DNA of 64,000 nt from assembly GCA_019426215.1 (NCBI GenBank), contig CM033406.1, positions 8,195,146 through 8,259,145 on the forward strand, written 5' to 3'. A program made the translations under genes and the position numbers. Within the stretch, counting starts at the first letter, position 1. The number at the start of each line of letters is the position of its first letter. This DNA is from Buddleja alternifolia (taxonomy: Eukaryota; Streptophyta; Magnoliopsida; Lamiales; Scrophulariaceae). Shown here one piece after another: positions 23,107 through 32,759 of the stretch. Below the pieces are notes generated by a model, which ran no database searches, was not told the DNA's origin, and worked only from the letters and a program-made list of their open reading frames with translations.

Positions 23107-24510
23107 TTAGCCAAGGACCGCACCCACCGCGGTGTCACTAGCATCACACATCAATTCGAAGGGCAAACTCCAATCGGGAGGTGCCATGATGGGAGCGGAT
23201 ATCAATAGCTCCTTAAGAGTCATGAAGACCTGTAAACAAAGGGAATCAAAATTGAATGGTGCATCTTTGACAAGCAAGTTAGATATCGGCTTTGCAATTT
23301 TGGAATTTTTTTTGATAAATCGCCTATAGAAGCCAGCATGACCAAGAAAGCTCCTCACGGCTTTCACCGATGTAGGTGGAGGAAGCTTTTCTATTACCTC
23401 GATCTTGGCTTGGTCCACTTTAATCCCTTTTTGGGAGATTTTGTGACCTAGCACAATCCCTTCCCGGACCATAAAATGACATTTTTCCCAATTCAAAACA
23501 AGATTTGTTTCCTCACAGCGTTTTAGAACACGGTCCAAATGATCAAGACATGTGTTAAATGAGGTTCCAAAAACAGAAAAATCATCCATAAAAATCTCAA
23601 GGAATTCTTCAACCATGTCATGAAAGATCGCCATCATACATCGTTGAAATGTGGTCGGGGCATTGCATAATCCAAACGGCATCCGCCTATAAGCAAACGT
23701 GCCATAGGGACAAGTGAAAGTTGTTTTCTCTTAGTCCTCGGGGGCTATGGCAATTTGGTTATAGCCGGAATACCCATCTAGAAAACAATAAAAATCATGT
23801 CCGGCTAACCTTTCAAGCATTTGGTCAATGAATGGGAGGGGGAAATGGTCCTTAGGAGTGGCATCATTTAACTTGCGATAATCTATACACACACGCCACC
23901 CGGTAAGCATTCGAGTAGGGATTAATTCATTGTTCGCATTTTCTATCACAGTTATTCCGCCCTTCTTGGGTACTACTTGAGTCGGGCTTACCCATGGACT
24001 ATCAGAGATAGGATAGATTATACCTGCATCGAGTAGTTTTATAACCACTTTCTTTACCACCTCTTGTATTTGTGGATTTGACCGTCTTTGTGGTTGGCGT
24101 GTAGGTTTTGCGGACTCCTCCATGAGTATTTTGTGCATGCACACCGCTGGACTTATGCCTTTTATATCCGCAATTTTCCACCCGAAGGCCTTCTTGTTGG
24201 CCTTCAAAACTCTCATGAGTTGCTCCTCCTGTTCTCCTGTCAAAGAAGAGGAGACAATTAAAGGTAGAGTCTCATTATCATTTAAAAATACATATTTCAA
24301 ATGTAATGGTAATGGTTTAAGCTCAAGGATAGGGGCCTCTTCGATAGAAGGGCGAGGAGGAGCCAAGAGTGATCTTTCTAATTTTTTAGCTCCAATGACG
24401 TGGTAAAGGGGTGGTTTCTCTACGCTAAACATGGTTTCCAATTGTTCTTCACTCGCTGAATCGACATTCATAGATTTGGAAAGACATGTCTCCAATGGGT
24501 CATCTACCAT
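23107..24510 (-). pseudogene. Athila-like reverse transcriptase part of pol
   Basis: Contains the RT blocks WVSPTQVVPKKGG, WRVCIDYRKLNDATPKDHF, FLDGYSGYNQI and MPFGLCNAPTTFQRCM, and the catalytic FMDD (23592-23581), all intact. It is interrupted by TAA at 23731-23733, and TAA at 24511-24513 separates it from protease in the same frame. Both look like single substitutions. The early RNase H part (PFELMCDASDTAVGAVLG) ends this stretch. Confidence 0.92.
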
Positions 24511-25200
24511 TTATGCCTGAAAAGTCTCATCAATCAGCATATCAAATACATCGATGCGTAAACATGAGTCAGGATCACATGGGTGTTTAAGCACTTGAAA
24601 AACATCAAAGGTGACCTTTTCATCTCCCACATTTAAGGTTAGCTTACCATTGGCAATATCAATTACTGCCTTACCAGTGGCTAGGAATGGTCTTCCTAGG
24701 ATCAGGGGTACCTCAACATCTTCTTCCATATCAAGGACCACAAAGTCAATCGGGAAGTAGAACTTGTCGACTTGAACGATTACATCTTCGATTATTCCCC
24801 GTGGTCTCTTGATTGATCTATCGGCAAGTTGGAGGCTCATTGAAGTCGGATTTGGATTACTAAGGCCCAACTTTTTGAAAAGAGAGTACGGGAGGAGGTT
24901 GATGCTAGCTCCAGAGTCACACAAAACTTTTTCAAAGGATAATGGCCCAATCGTGCAAGGAATAGTGAGACTCCCAGGGTCTTCAAGTTTCATTGGTAAT
25001 TTATTAAGCAATACGGCGGAGCATTCCTCGGTTAGGCACACCGTTTCGTTTTCCTCCCATTTTTGTTTGTTAGATAAAATATCCTTGAAAAATTTCACGT
25101 AATTTGGCATTTGTAAAATTGCTTCTATAAAAGGAATATTAATTCTAACCTCACGAAGAATTGCTAAGATCCGAAGGAAACTTAGATCCATCTCCTTTTT
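24511..25200 (-). pseudogene. Athila-like protease region of gag-pol
   Basis: Minus-strand frame with the aspartic protease core VLCDSGASINLLPYS (D-S-G) and the flap-side motif VPLILGRPFLATGKAVID. It is in a different frame from gag; the shift lies at the A9 run (25196-25204, T on + strand). The upstream part of this open frame (to 25461) is antisense-like translation across the GC repeat and probably not real. It ends in TAA (24511-24513) just before the RT part, in the same frame. Confidence 0.88.
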
Positions 25201-26791
25201 TTTTCTTTCTATGTGCATTTGGAAATGGCAGACGGACCTCGATGGGAGGATGCGTTGGAGTTGAAGGGCCCGTGGTGGAGGGTTCAGGAGGTGGCGCCTG
25301 GGCGCGGAAATCGGCGCCAGGGCACCGTGACTCGGGCGCCGGGGCGTGATCATCGGGGCGCTCGGGCGCGAAAGTGCGAAGCACTTGTTCACTGTGGGTT
25401 GGTTCCGGCGCCTGGGCATGGTAATCTGGGCGCTCGGGCGCGCATGTGCGAACAGCATCATTTGCTACATGTTTGTCACTTCTTAAGGTAATGGCATGGC
25501 ATTGCTCCTTCGGGTTCTTTTCCGTGTCACTTGGTAGAGTTCCCGGGGCTCTCCCGCTCATTGCAGAGGATAATTGACCCATTTGTGTTTTCATATCCTT
25601 CATCTCCATCATTAAATCCTTCATCATAGTACGGAGTTCGTTGATTGCTGAATCTGATTTCTTTATTTGTTCATCGAGACGCTCATCGGTTGTAAGAGGT
25701 CTTACTTGCCTTTGTATATGAGGATTACCTTGCCTTTGAGCTTGGTTATTGTTGAATGGGGCCCTTGGTGCTTGATAGACGCCGGGATGGGCATTTTGTG
25801 CCGGATTGGGCCTCCTTGGAAAATTTTCGGGCACATGGAAGTTCAATTGAGGTCGATTAGCATTTCCAACATAGTTTACATTGCCAACCATTGTTTCCAA
25901 AGCAACTTCTTCGCCCAACTCTTGAACACAAGCAATCTTTTTAGTGGGTGTGACTTCTTCATCATCGGGATAGAGTTCATCTTCTCGGGCTAATTGCTCA
26001 ATCTTGTCCCACACACTTTGGCAATCGAGCCCCAGGAGATCACCACCGACGCCGGCATTGAGCCTATTTCGGATGCGCGAACGGACTCCATCATGGAATC
26101 GTAATACTTGCTCACTCAATCTTAGGTTGTGATCCGGACATTTTCGGAGCATGTTTTTATATCTAGCCCATGCCTCGGCTAAGGACTCATGATTCCCTTG
26201 CTTAAACTCCTTAATGTTGCTCCTTAGCTCGTTGATTTTTGAGGGTGGAAAGAATTTACTCAAAAAGGCTTCGACCAATTGTCCCCATGTTGTGATGGAT
26301 TGGGGTGGTAGAGATTTGTACCACATGGTCGCCCTTTCCTTTAATGAGAAGTGGAAAACTCTTAGACGAATTGCATCGAGATCCCGTGGATGAAATTGGG
26401 TAGTCATGAGAGTATCGTCTAAAGTCTCCAAATGCTCATGAGGTGATTCATGGGGCTCTCCATAGAAGGGTTCGCTTTGCACCATGCTAAAGATGTGTGA
26501 CGGAATGTGATAATTTGGTGCAAAGAAATTTGGAAAGACGACGGGCCTTGGTATGGTGTGGACCCTTGGAGGTAGACTTTCCCGGACCGATGGAAGTCTT
26601 TGAGGAGGTGCCGGTTGCATAGCTTGGAAAAGATTTTGCAGCCATTCCCTATTTTCCAGAAGATTTATGTCGTGAAAATTTCCATTTGGATTTAGATTGT
26701 CGGCCATTTCTCGAGCTTGTCTACTAGATCGAAGAACACGCTCTATCTCCGGCTCAAAATTGTATAGAGGTTCGTTAGAAGAGCGGGTCAT
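25151..26791 (-). CDS. Athila-like gag
   Basis: The ATG at 26791 (MTRSSNEPLYNF) is preferred over a leader ATG at 26830; another ATG lies at 26707. The capsid-like domain runs through FHFSLKERATMWYKSLPP, AFLSKFFPPSKINELRSNI and AEAWARYKNMLRKCPDH, diagnostic for plant Gypsy gag of the Athila/Tat group. A coiled coil (LDEQIKKSDSAINELRTMMKD) follows. The C-terminal part includes imperfect repeats of the type APERPDxHAxAPE encoded by a GC-rich cluster (25292-25450), which looks like an acquired repeat inside the coding region. No CCHC knuckle was seen. Confidence 0.88.
   Translation of the reverse strand: MTRSSNEPLYNFEPEIERVLRSSRQAREMADNLNPNGNFHDINLLENREWLQNLFQAMQPAPPQRLPSVRESLPPRVHTIPRPVVFPNFFAPNYHIPSHIFSMVQSEPFYGEPHESPHEHLETLDDTLMTTQFHPRDLDAIRLRVFHFSLKERATMWYKSLPPQSITTWGQLVEAFLSKFFPPSKINELRSNIKEFKQGNHESLAEAWARYKNMLRKCPDHNLRLSEQVLRFHDGVRSRIRNRLNAGVGGDLLGLDCQSVWDKIEQLAREDELYPDDEEVTPTKKIACVQELGEEVALETMVGNVNYVGNANRPQLNFHVPENFPRRPNPAQNAHPGVYQAPRAPFNNNQAQRQGNPHIQRQVRPLTTDERLDEQIKKSDSAINELRTMMKDLMMEMKDMKTQMGQLSSAMSGRAPGTLPSDTEKNPKEQCHAITLRSDKHVANDAVRTCAPERPDYHAQAPEPTHSEQVLRTFAPERPDDHAPAPESRCPGADFRAQAPPPEPSTTGPSTPTHPPIEVRLPFPNAHRKKKKGDGSKFPSDLSNSS
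25292..25450. repeat. GC-rich cluster of GCGCC-TGGGCG near-palindromes inside gag
   Basis: About eight variants of GGCGCCTGGGCGC/GGCGCTCGGGCGC with GTGCGAAGCACTTG between them. The same words as the spacer cluster at 20874-21211 are found here in a coding region, where they are read as APERPD/AQAPE-type repeats. Confidence 0.82.
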
Positions 26792-26919
26792 GCACCACAA
26801 ATTACACCTAACAATTAAACACAAAAACAAAATTAGAAAAATAAAAGAAAGGTTAGAAATAAACGAAAAACTAAGAATTAAGAAAATTTAAACAAAAAAT
26901 CAAAAACTAAAATGAACAA

Positions 26920-26938
26920 GTCCCCGGCAACGGCACCA
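26920..26938 (-). promoter_or_regulatory. Athila-like primer binding site
   Basis: On the minus strand TGGTGCCGTTGCCGGGGA lies 6 nt inside the 5' LTR. It is close to the tRNA-Asp-type PBS (TGGCGCC...) described for Athila-group elements; here the fourth base is T. The tRNA assignment is from memory of the family, not computed. Confidence 0.8.
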
Positions 26939-26944
26939 AAAACT

Positions 26945-28538
26945 TGACAAGCTAAAAGCTAACGTGCTATGATAGCAAGTGCACTAGTCGTGTGTAGTAA
27001 TAAGTGGACTAAAAGTCCGGGTTGTCGAACCACGGAGACTTGAATTTTAGTTTATGATTTTATAACGATAAAGAACAAATACAATTAAAGTAAATTGAAT
27101 GTAAAATGCGTACAATAAGAACGAGGTTGCACAAATGATTTTAAACAAATATGTAAAGAGAGACTAAGGCACATGCTAGGTCCAAATTGATCAAATATAC
27201 TTATAGAGGTTCTCGTTGGAGAGTTACGCTTATATTGTTATGGTGAGAGCTCCGAGGGTAGAGAATAACCGATATCTCGCGTATAAACTCCTATGCTTAG
27301 ATCGTGATTTCCCAAATATTCTTATTCGGAAATCTAACCACTAAACATGTATTAACGTACTAGAGTTCACTCGATTTGAATCGAACAACTTCACCCGGGA
27401 ATCTTTACCTATGTCCAGGGCAATTCCTCATTAGTTGCGGGTCATGATGTGAATTTCTTGCACCCTAAGTCAATTTTCTCCCGAAATATCAACCTAAGCA
27501 TAAGATTCTAACATATAGTGATCAAGTATATGCAAGATAGGTAAAAACACAAATTCACATCACATAACAATATAAGTATAACCTCAACAATCATCTATTA
27601 TAAGCATATATTTCAATTTGACCTTACATGGCCTTAGTCTTATGAAATTAGTTCATAATAGATAATATGAAAAACAATAATGATTAAATACACATATTCA
27701 TAGACATGAATGAAAATGAAAAGGCTATAAAAACTCCCTCTAATTGAATAAAGATGGAACTCCAAGTGAATATTCTTTCTCCAATGATGATAATGAATCC
27801 AAGAAACCTTCTCCCTCTCCTTTCTCTCTAATGGATCGGTCACTTCCTCCCCTCTTTCATTGATGAAGAATGAATGCAAGAGATGATTAGCTTTATAAGT
27901 GTAGATTCTTCTTCCTCCCATGTGTTGTTCCTCTCTTGTCTCCTCCATTATCTCTAAAGTGTGTAGTATAAAATTCCATAAAGTAAATCTTCCAAGAAAC
28001 ACACTTATGACACCCCCTCAACACATGTGCTGAATTATGGCTAAAAGTGATTCCTTCCCATCATAAAGAGCTGGAATTTAGGCTGAAAAGGAGTAAGGTT
28101 CGGACCGTCCACGCCTAGGCGTGACTAGGAAGGCGCTGGGGCGTGTCCTGGCGCATATACTTCTCTGTTCGGCGCAACAATCGTATTTCCTTCATAATTA
28201 TCTCTATAGACCTCCGATTTGGATGATTAAAGTTCCCATTTGAAGCTAAGACATAGATCTACAACTTTGTAGAAGGAAATTTGGTCCAATTCGGTCTCGA
28301 AATGTACAGAATTATCGCTCTAATGTGGTAGGAGATGCATAAACCGCCTAAGTGTTGAAAAACATGTTTGAACTTGTTTTGTACATCGTTTTTCTTCCCT
28401 TTTCTTCATGTATTCTCATTTATTACCTGTATTCACTTAACACACTTATTAAATGCAAATGTGACATGATTTAAGCAATAAGTGAATCCAAATCATAATA
28501 ATTACGGTCTTAAAAACACGTAAAAACACCTCTTATCA
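26945..28538 (-). repeat. Athila-like 5' LTR (1594 bp)
   Basis: Copy of 15734-17326 with about 33 differences by eye, including one 1-bp indel. In minus orientation a TATA-like CTTATAAAG lies at 27899-27891. Outer flank GTCTC at 28539-28543. Confidence 0.93.
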
Positions 28539-28812
28539 GTCTCATTATCTCTTTATCAGAATAAAAGTGTGTCTCAAAACCTGCTTGATGTTGTGTCTGA
28601 GGCAATGACTTAGACAAAGGTTGAGACTTATGTTGTGAATGAGTCCGGGAATGTGCTTGAAAGCGTGCTTGAGTTTCTGGAATCAGAGGATTTTGTGGCT
28701 AGATTAGCAGTACTGAAGTCTCAGTAAAATTTCGTTCCTCCGTCATGTTACTCATCTCAACAATAACTTCTTCCATTGTAGTACCACATGGCCTCTTTCT
28801 CCCTTTAGCCAT
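28539..28812 (-). pseudogene. CACTA second gene (TNPA/Ptta-like), N-terminal fragment
   Basis: The minus-strand ATG at 28812-28810 starts MAKGRKRPCGTTMEEVIVEM, a basic N-terminus followed by an acidic/hydrophobic segment. A TAG follows after about 34 codons; the frame then continues with a Gln/Ser/His-rich stretch to the Athila-like insertion point at 28543. Assignment rests on position (next gene after the CACTA transposase on the same strand) and on the recognisable downstream pieces at 15733-14984 and 12863-12285. Confidence 0.6.
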
Positions 28813-28912
28813 AACTATATCTGTCAAAATAATTTTGAATCCATATTAGGCAATTATTGACAACCAATAACAAGAAGTCTTATTTCAAGTATATAAAAGA
28901 CAATATTGTAAA

Positions 28913-30428
28913 TGTCCGGAAATTTCTTGTTAGATGTTTTGATGATGACAATTAGGATTTTATGTTAGTCCCCAAAATACGTGAGTTTGATTTTATTAGA
29001 AATCATGTACAAGCTTTGAGCGTTAGATTTGTAATACGCTTTATTTATTTTCATTTTAGTCTGTTAGGCTAAGTAGTCTTAGACTGAGCATCTGATAATT
29101 TCTGAGTGAGCTTATCAGTGGTTATGTTTGAAGACTCAAGTGTCTAAAGTCTGAGTGAAGATGAAGATTCCAAGCGTCAAGCTATATCAAGCGTTGATTG
29201 TAGGACAAAAGTTATTCAGAGGAGGACTGAGCGTCTATCAATTACAGATTTCACCTGAATGTATTTCTAAGTCCAGAAGGAGTTTAATGCAAATATTCTC
29301 ATATCATTAATTGCCAACGGACATTTAATTCAAATGCATTAAATGCTGATAAGAGCATTAAATGTGATAAGCACTCCAGGACGTACGGAGAAGCCACCCT
29401 ATTGGACTATCAACTATTCAGAGACTGCAGCACGAACTTTTGTGCAGCAGATTTTCAGGAAAAAGGACAAAAGTTGTTCACTCGCGGAAGTGAGAGACAC
29501 GCGCCTGTGCATGTGTCAAACAGACACTTTTTCCAAGAATGCCTATAAATAGGACTTCAACAACAAGCCAAAACAACCATCGTATTACAAGCCAAAGTAC
29601 TGTTGCATTGAAGTCTCAAGTACTCAAACTTTCAGAAAAGCCAGAATATTCAAGCCAACATTCTCTTTACTTTTCTTCAATTCCTGAGACAGTCAATCAA
29701 TATCTCAAATATTCTTTTCGAAGAAACCTACACTACTATTGAGATATTCCAAGTTGTTTGAACTTTATCAAAATCAAACAAACCTTTAGAAAAACCCCAA
29801 TCCAAGCCTCTCAATCTGTGTGAAGTCGAAGTTGGATACTTGCAATATTTCTGGGTGAAAGAAGCAAGGGGATAGAAGTCTTGGAGCAGAAATCTGTATG
29901 ACCAAGGAGCTCAAGTCAATGACAACCATCTCTCCCTAATTTGTAGAAGATTCTTTGTGATTCATTGAGAATCCTTTTAGTGGATTGCCTCCGAGTGTTC
30001 GAGGAGAAGAAGGACGTAGTTTGGATTACTCCACCCAACGAACCTTACAAATATTATGTTCTTTACTTTACAGTCAATTTCATTACTATCATACCATTAC
30101 ATAAATCTGTTAAGTAAGCACAATCAAACGCTAAGCAACTAAGATACATCTTATGACACTAAAACTTTCAAAGAGAAGACTTTAAAAGCATTCCACTGTG
30201 CTAACCCTGATTAAAGAACTAAACGCTTAAACCTACATGGTTATAGTATTCAAATCTTGAGTCTAAGTTAATCTTTTCAAAACAGTCTTCAAGTAGATGC
30301 TCAGCCAAGCGCGTACATTTTCAAGCATCCAATAAAACTTTGTATGAAACTTTTTGATGTTGAAAAAGACTTCAGGGTCTATTTAACCCCCTCTTCTAGA
30401 TCCTTTCGTATGCCATTTGGGACCAACA
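28913..30428 (+). repeat. SIRE-B 5' LTR (1516 bp)
   Basis: TGTCCGGAAATTTC to TTGGGACCAACA. It carries a clear TATA box (29544-29551) and many AAGCGTC/GAGCGTC/AACGCT words. It matches 41210-42437, 50605-52136 and, more distantly, 10792-12284. Confidence 0.92.
29544..29551 (+). promoter_or_regulatory. SIRE-B LTR TATA box
   Basis: TATAAATA in the context CCTATAAATAGGAC; conserved at 51255-51262 in the duplicated LTR, but absent from the SIRE-B 3' LTR because of a deletion at about 41807. Confidence 0.75.
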
Positions 30429-30430
30429 AA

Positions 30431-30444
30431 TGGTATCAGAGCGG
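30431..30444 (+). promoter_or_regulatory. SIRE-B primer binding site
   Basis: TGGTATCAGAGCGG two bases after the LTR end, complementary to the 3' end of plant initiator-Met tRNA, the usual Copia primer. Confidence 0.9.
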
Positions 30445-30523
30445 TTAAAGTTGAAATTTTAAAATTTCCAAACATAACAGCTTGTATAGATCCTTTTCAA
30501 AACTAGTTGCTTTAAAATTTTCC

Positions 30524-32500
30524 ATGGCATTTGCTAAAGTTCCTAAACTGATTGAGTCAAACTATGACACATGGAAAGTCAAATCATTTACATATCTCTG
30601 TTCGTGTGATGATGACATGTGTGATATTATTTTAGATGGACCTATTGATATATACAAGGTTATCACTAGAGCGCCTGGAGCCACTGAAGAAACTTTGTAT
30701 GGCTATGTGGAAAAGCCAAAGCAAGAATGGTCTCCAGATGAGCGTGGAAGAGCGAATTCGGACAATGTTGGTCATAACGCTCTATATACGGCTATTCGTG
30801 ATAGTGGTAACTTATTCAACAAGATCAAGTCGTGTAATACTACTATGGAAATATGGGATAAGTTGCTTATGATTTGTGGTGGTTCAACACAAATTAAAGA
30901 GAACAAGCTTTCCATTGCCAAGGAAAGGTTTAACGGTTTTAAGATGTTGCCCAATGAGACTTTAGAGCAATTGGATATAAGATTTACAGCTCTTGTTATA
31001 GAATTAACATCTTTATGTATGAATTAACATAACAGAGAAATGGTGGTTAAGATTTTCAGAAGTCTACCAAGTAAATTTTTAATAAAAGATAATAACAATG
31101 AGAGAATCGAACATGTTGGATCTTCTAAGTTAGAAGATGCCTTTTCTGAGCTCAAAGCATTTGAGTTTGAGTTGAATTCAGCCAGTGATGTTGTGTGCAG
31201 TCCGATGATTGAGTCTCGACCGCTTATAGCATCAATCAAGGGTAAGTCGGGTAACAAGGGAAAGGTTTCGGATATCAGTGAGGATGAGAAACTAGCGCTT
31301 CGAAATAGATTCAGAATGTTCTTAAGATATGAAAAGGAAGGAAATATTCCTAAGCATCAAGGACAAAGTTCATATGAAGCGCCTGCTCCAGTACAACAAC
31401 AGTATCAAGCACCTCAATATTTTGCACCTTCTCCTTCAGCGCCGATTCAGCACCAAGCATCTACTCAACAGATTCTCTCAGTGCCTATGGTCTCAAAACC
31501 ACACACTGTAAGGTTAACAAATGAACAAAAGATGAAAACTAATCTTTATTATAATTGCAGGAAACTAGGGCACTATCAGGTAAATTGCCCTTATCCAAAC
31601 GTATCAAAGCCCTCAAGGCAGGATTACGTGGATAGAAACCAATTCAGGAGCAACCTTCATCAACAAGATTTGCTAGCAGAATCAGAACTAGCGTTCGAAC
31701 TAGAAGATTTGGAGTCTTCAGAGGAGAGTAGTGATGATGATGAGCTAGTGGATGTCTCAGCGTTTATCTGTCTCATGGCCAGAGATGATGAAGCGTTCAA
31801 TGAGGTAAACACTGAGATATCCTACCCTCTCTCTTATGAAGAATTACTTGACAAAGTCAAAGAATATTATAATGATTGTCAAGATGCCGCCAAATTATAT
31901 CAAAATCACTTCGATATCATTTCATCGCTCAAGAGTGATAATGTGAATCTCAAGGTAGAGTTACAAGTTCAGCAACAATGCATTGAGAAGAACAAATCAC
32001 TTGAGAGTGATATAATCAATCTGAAAAGTGATCTTGATATAATAGTCAAGAGAGAAGCTGAGCTGATTGCTAGACTTATTAAATCAGAGCAGCTTGTCTC
32101 ATCATTGTCTAAAGCTTCAAGAAAGCTAGACAATGTGATTGAGGTAACAAGACTATTTGGTGAGAAGGCCGGTTTAGGAAGCAATAAATTTGGTAAACAA
32201 CCAAATAAATCTAATGTTACAGTGAACAACAAAGGAAAGGGTGTTTTCTTTGTTGAGAAAGGTTCAAAAAGTCAAACACCTGTTGAACCGAGTAACAATG
32301 GTACGAGGCCAAATGAGAATGCCAAAGCTGACTCAGGCATAAAAAAGGTGAAATCAAATGATTCACAAAGAAAGGTTCATCCAAATGCTCAAAAGGCTAA
32401 GGATAAATCTAACCATTGTGAATCAAGCGCTAAGCGTCCAGCACCAAAAGTGCACGCAAAGCCAGCGCCAAGGAAATACCAGCATAAATATGCACAATAG
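30524..32500 (+). pseudogene. SIRE-B gag
   Basis: Start ATG at 30524 (MAFAKVPKLIESNYDTWKVK); an upstream in-frame ATG at 30482 lies right after the PBS region and is less likely. Gag/UBN2-type core: YTAIRDSGNLFNKIKSCNTT, ERFNGFKMLPNETLEQLDIR. A TAA at 31025-31027 breaks the frame; the same frame resumes at once. The zinc knuckle is damaged: first Cys replaced (YNCRKLGHYQVNC). A long coiled-coil region (about 31820-32130) and a Lys/Asn-rich tail follow, usual for the lineage. More stops follow at 32498 and in the duplicated CACACAACATAA stretch (32580-32620). Confidence 0.85.
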
Positions 32501-32759
32501 TCTAGATCATATTCTCGTCACTTTGATGATTATAATTATGATTACTATTATAATTGAGGATATTTTTATACACCTAAAAAGCACACACAACATAAGGTGA
32601 TCAAAACACACACAACATAATGTGAAACCTAAGAAAGCTAATCCTCCCGCAATGAAGATTAAGCAAATATGGGTTCCTAAAGTTCTAGTTCAAACTAACA
32701 GTGCTACTAATGTTAAAGGACTCAAGAAACAATGGGTACCTCAACAGAAATAGAACTTC

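Larger units (their letters stand above)
15734..28538 (-). mobile_element. Athila-like Ty3/Gypsy retrotransposon, near complete (12.8 kb)
   Basis: Two LTRs (15734-17326 and 26945-28538) flank, on the minus strand, a primer binding site, gag, protease, RT, RNase H, integrase and an env-position ORF. Both outer ends have GTCTC (15729-15733, 28539-28543), a 5-bp target-site duplication. I counted about 33 differences between the LTRs by eye (about 2%), so the insertion is fairly recent. Gag, the catalytic sequences, the ORF after integrase and the tRNA-Asp-type PBS fit the Athila lineage. It splits the second gene of the CACTA transposon. Confidence 0.93.
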
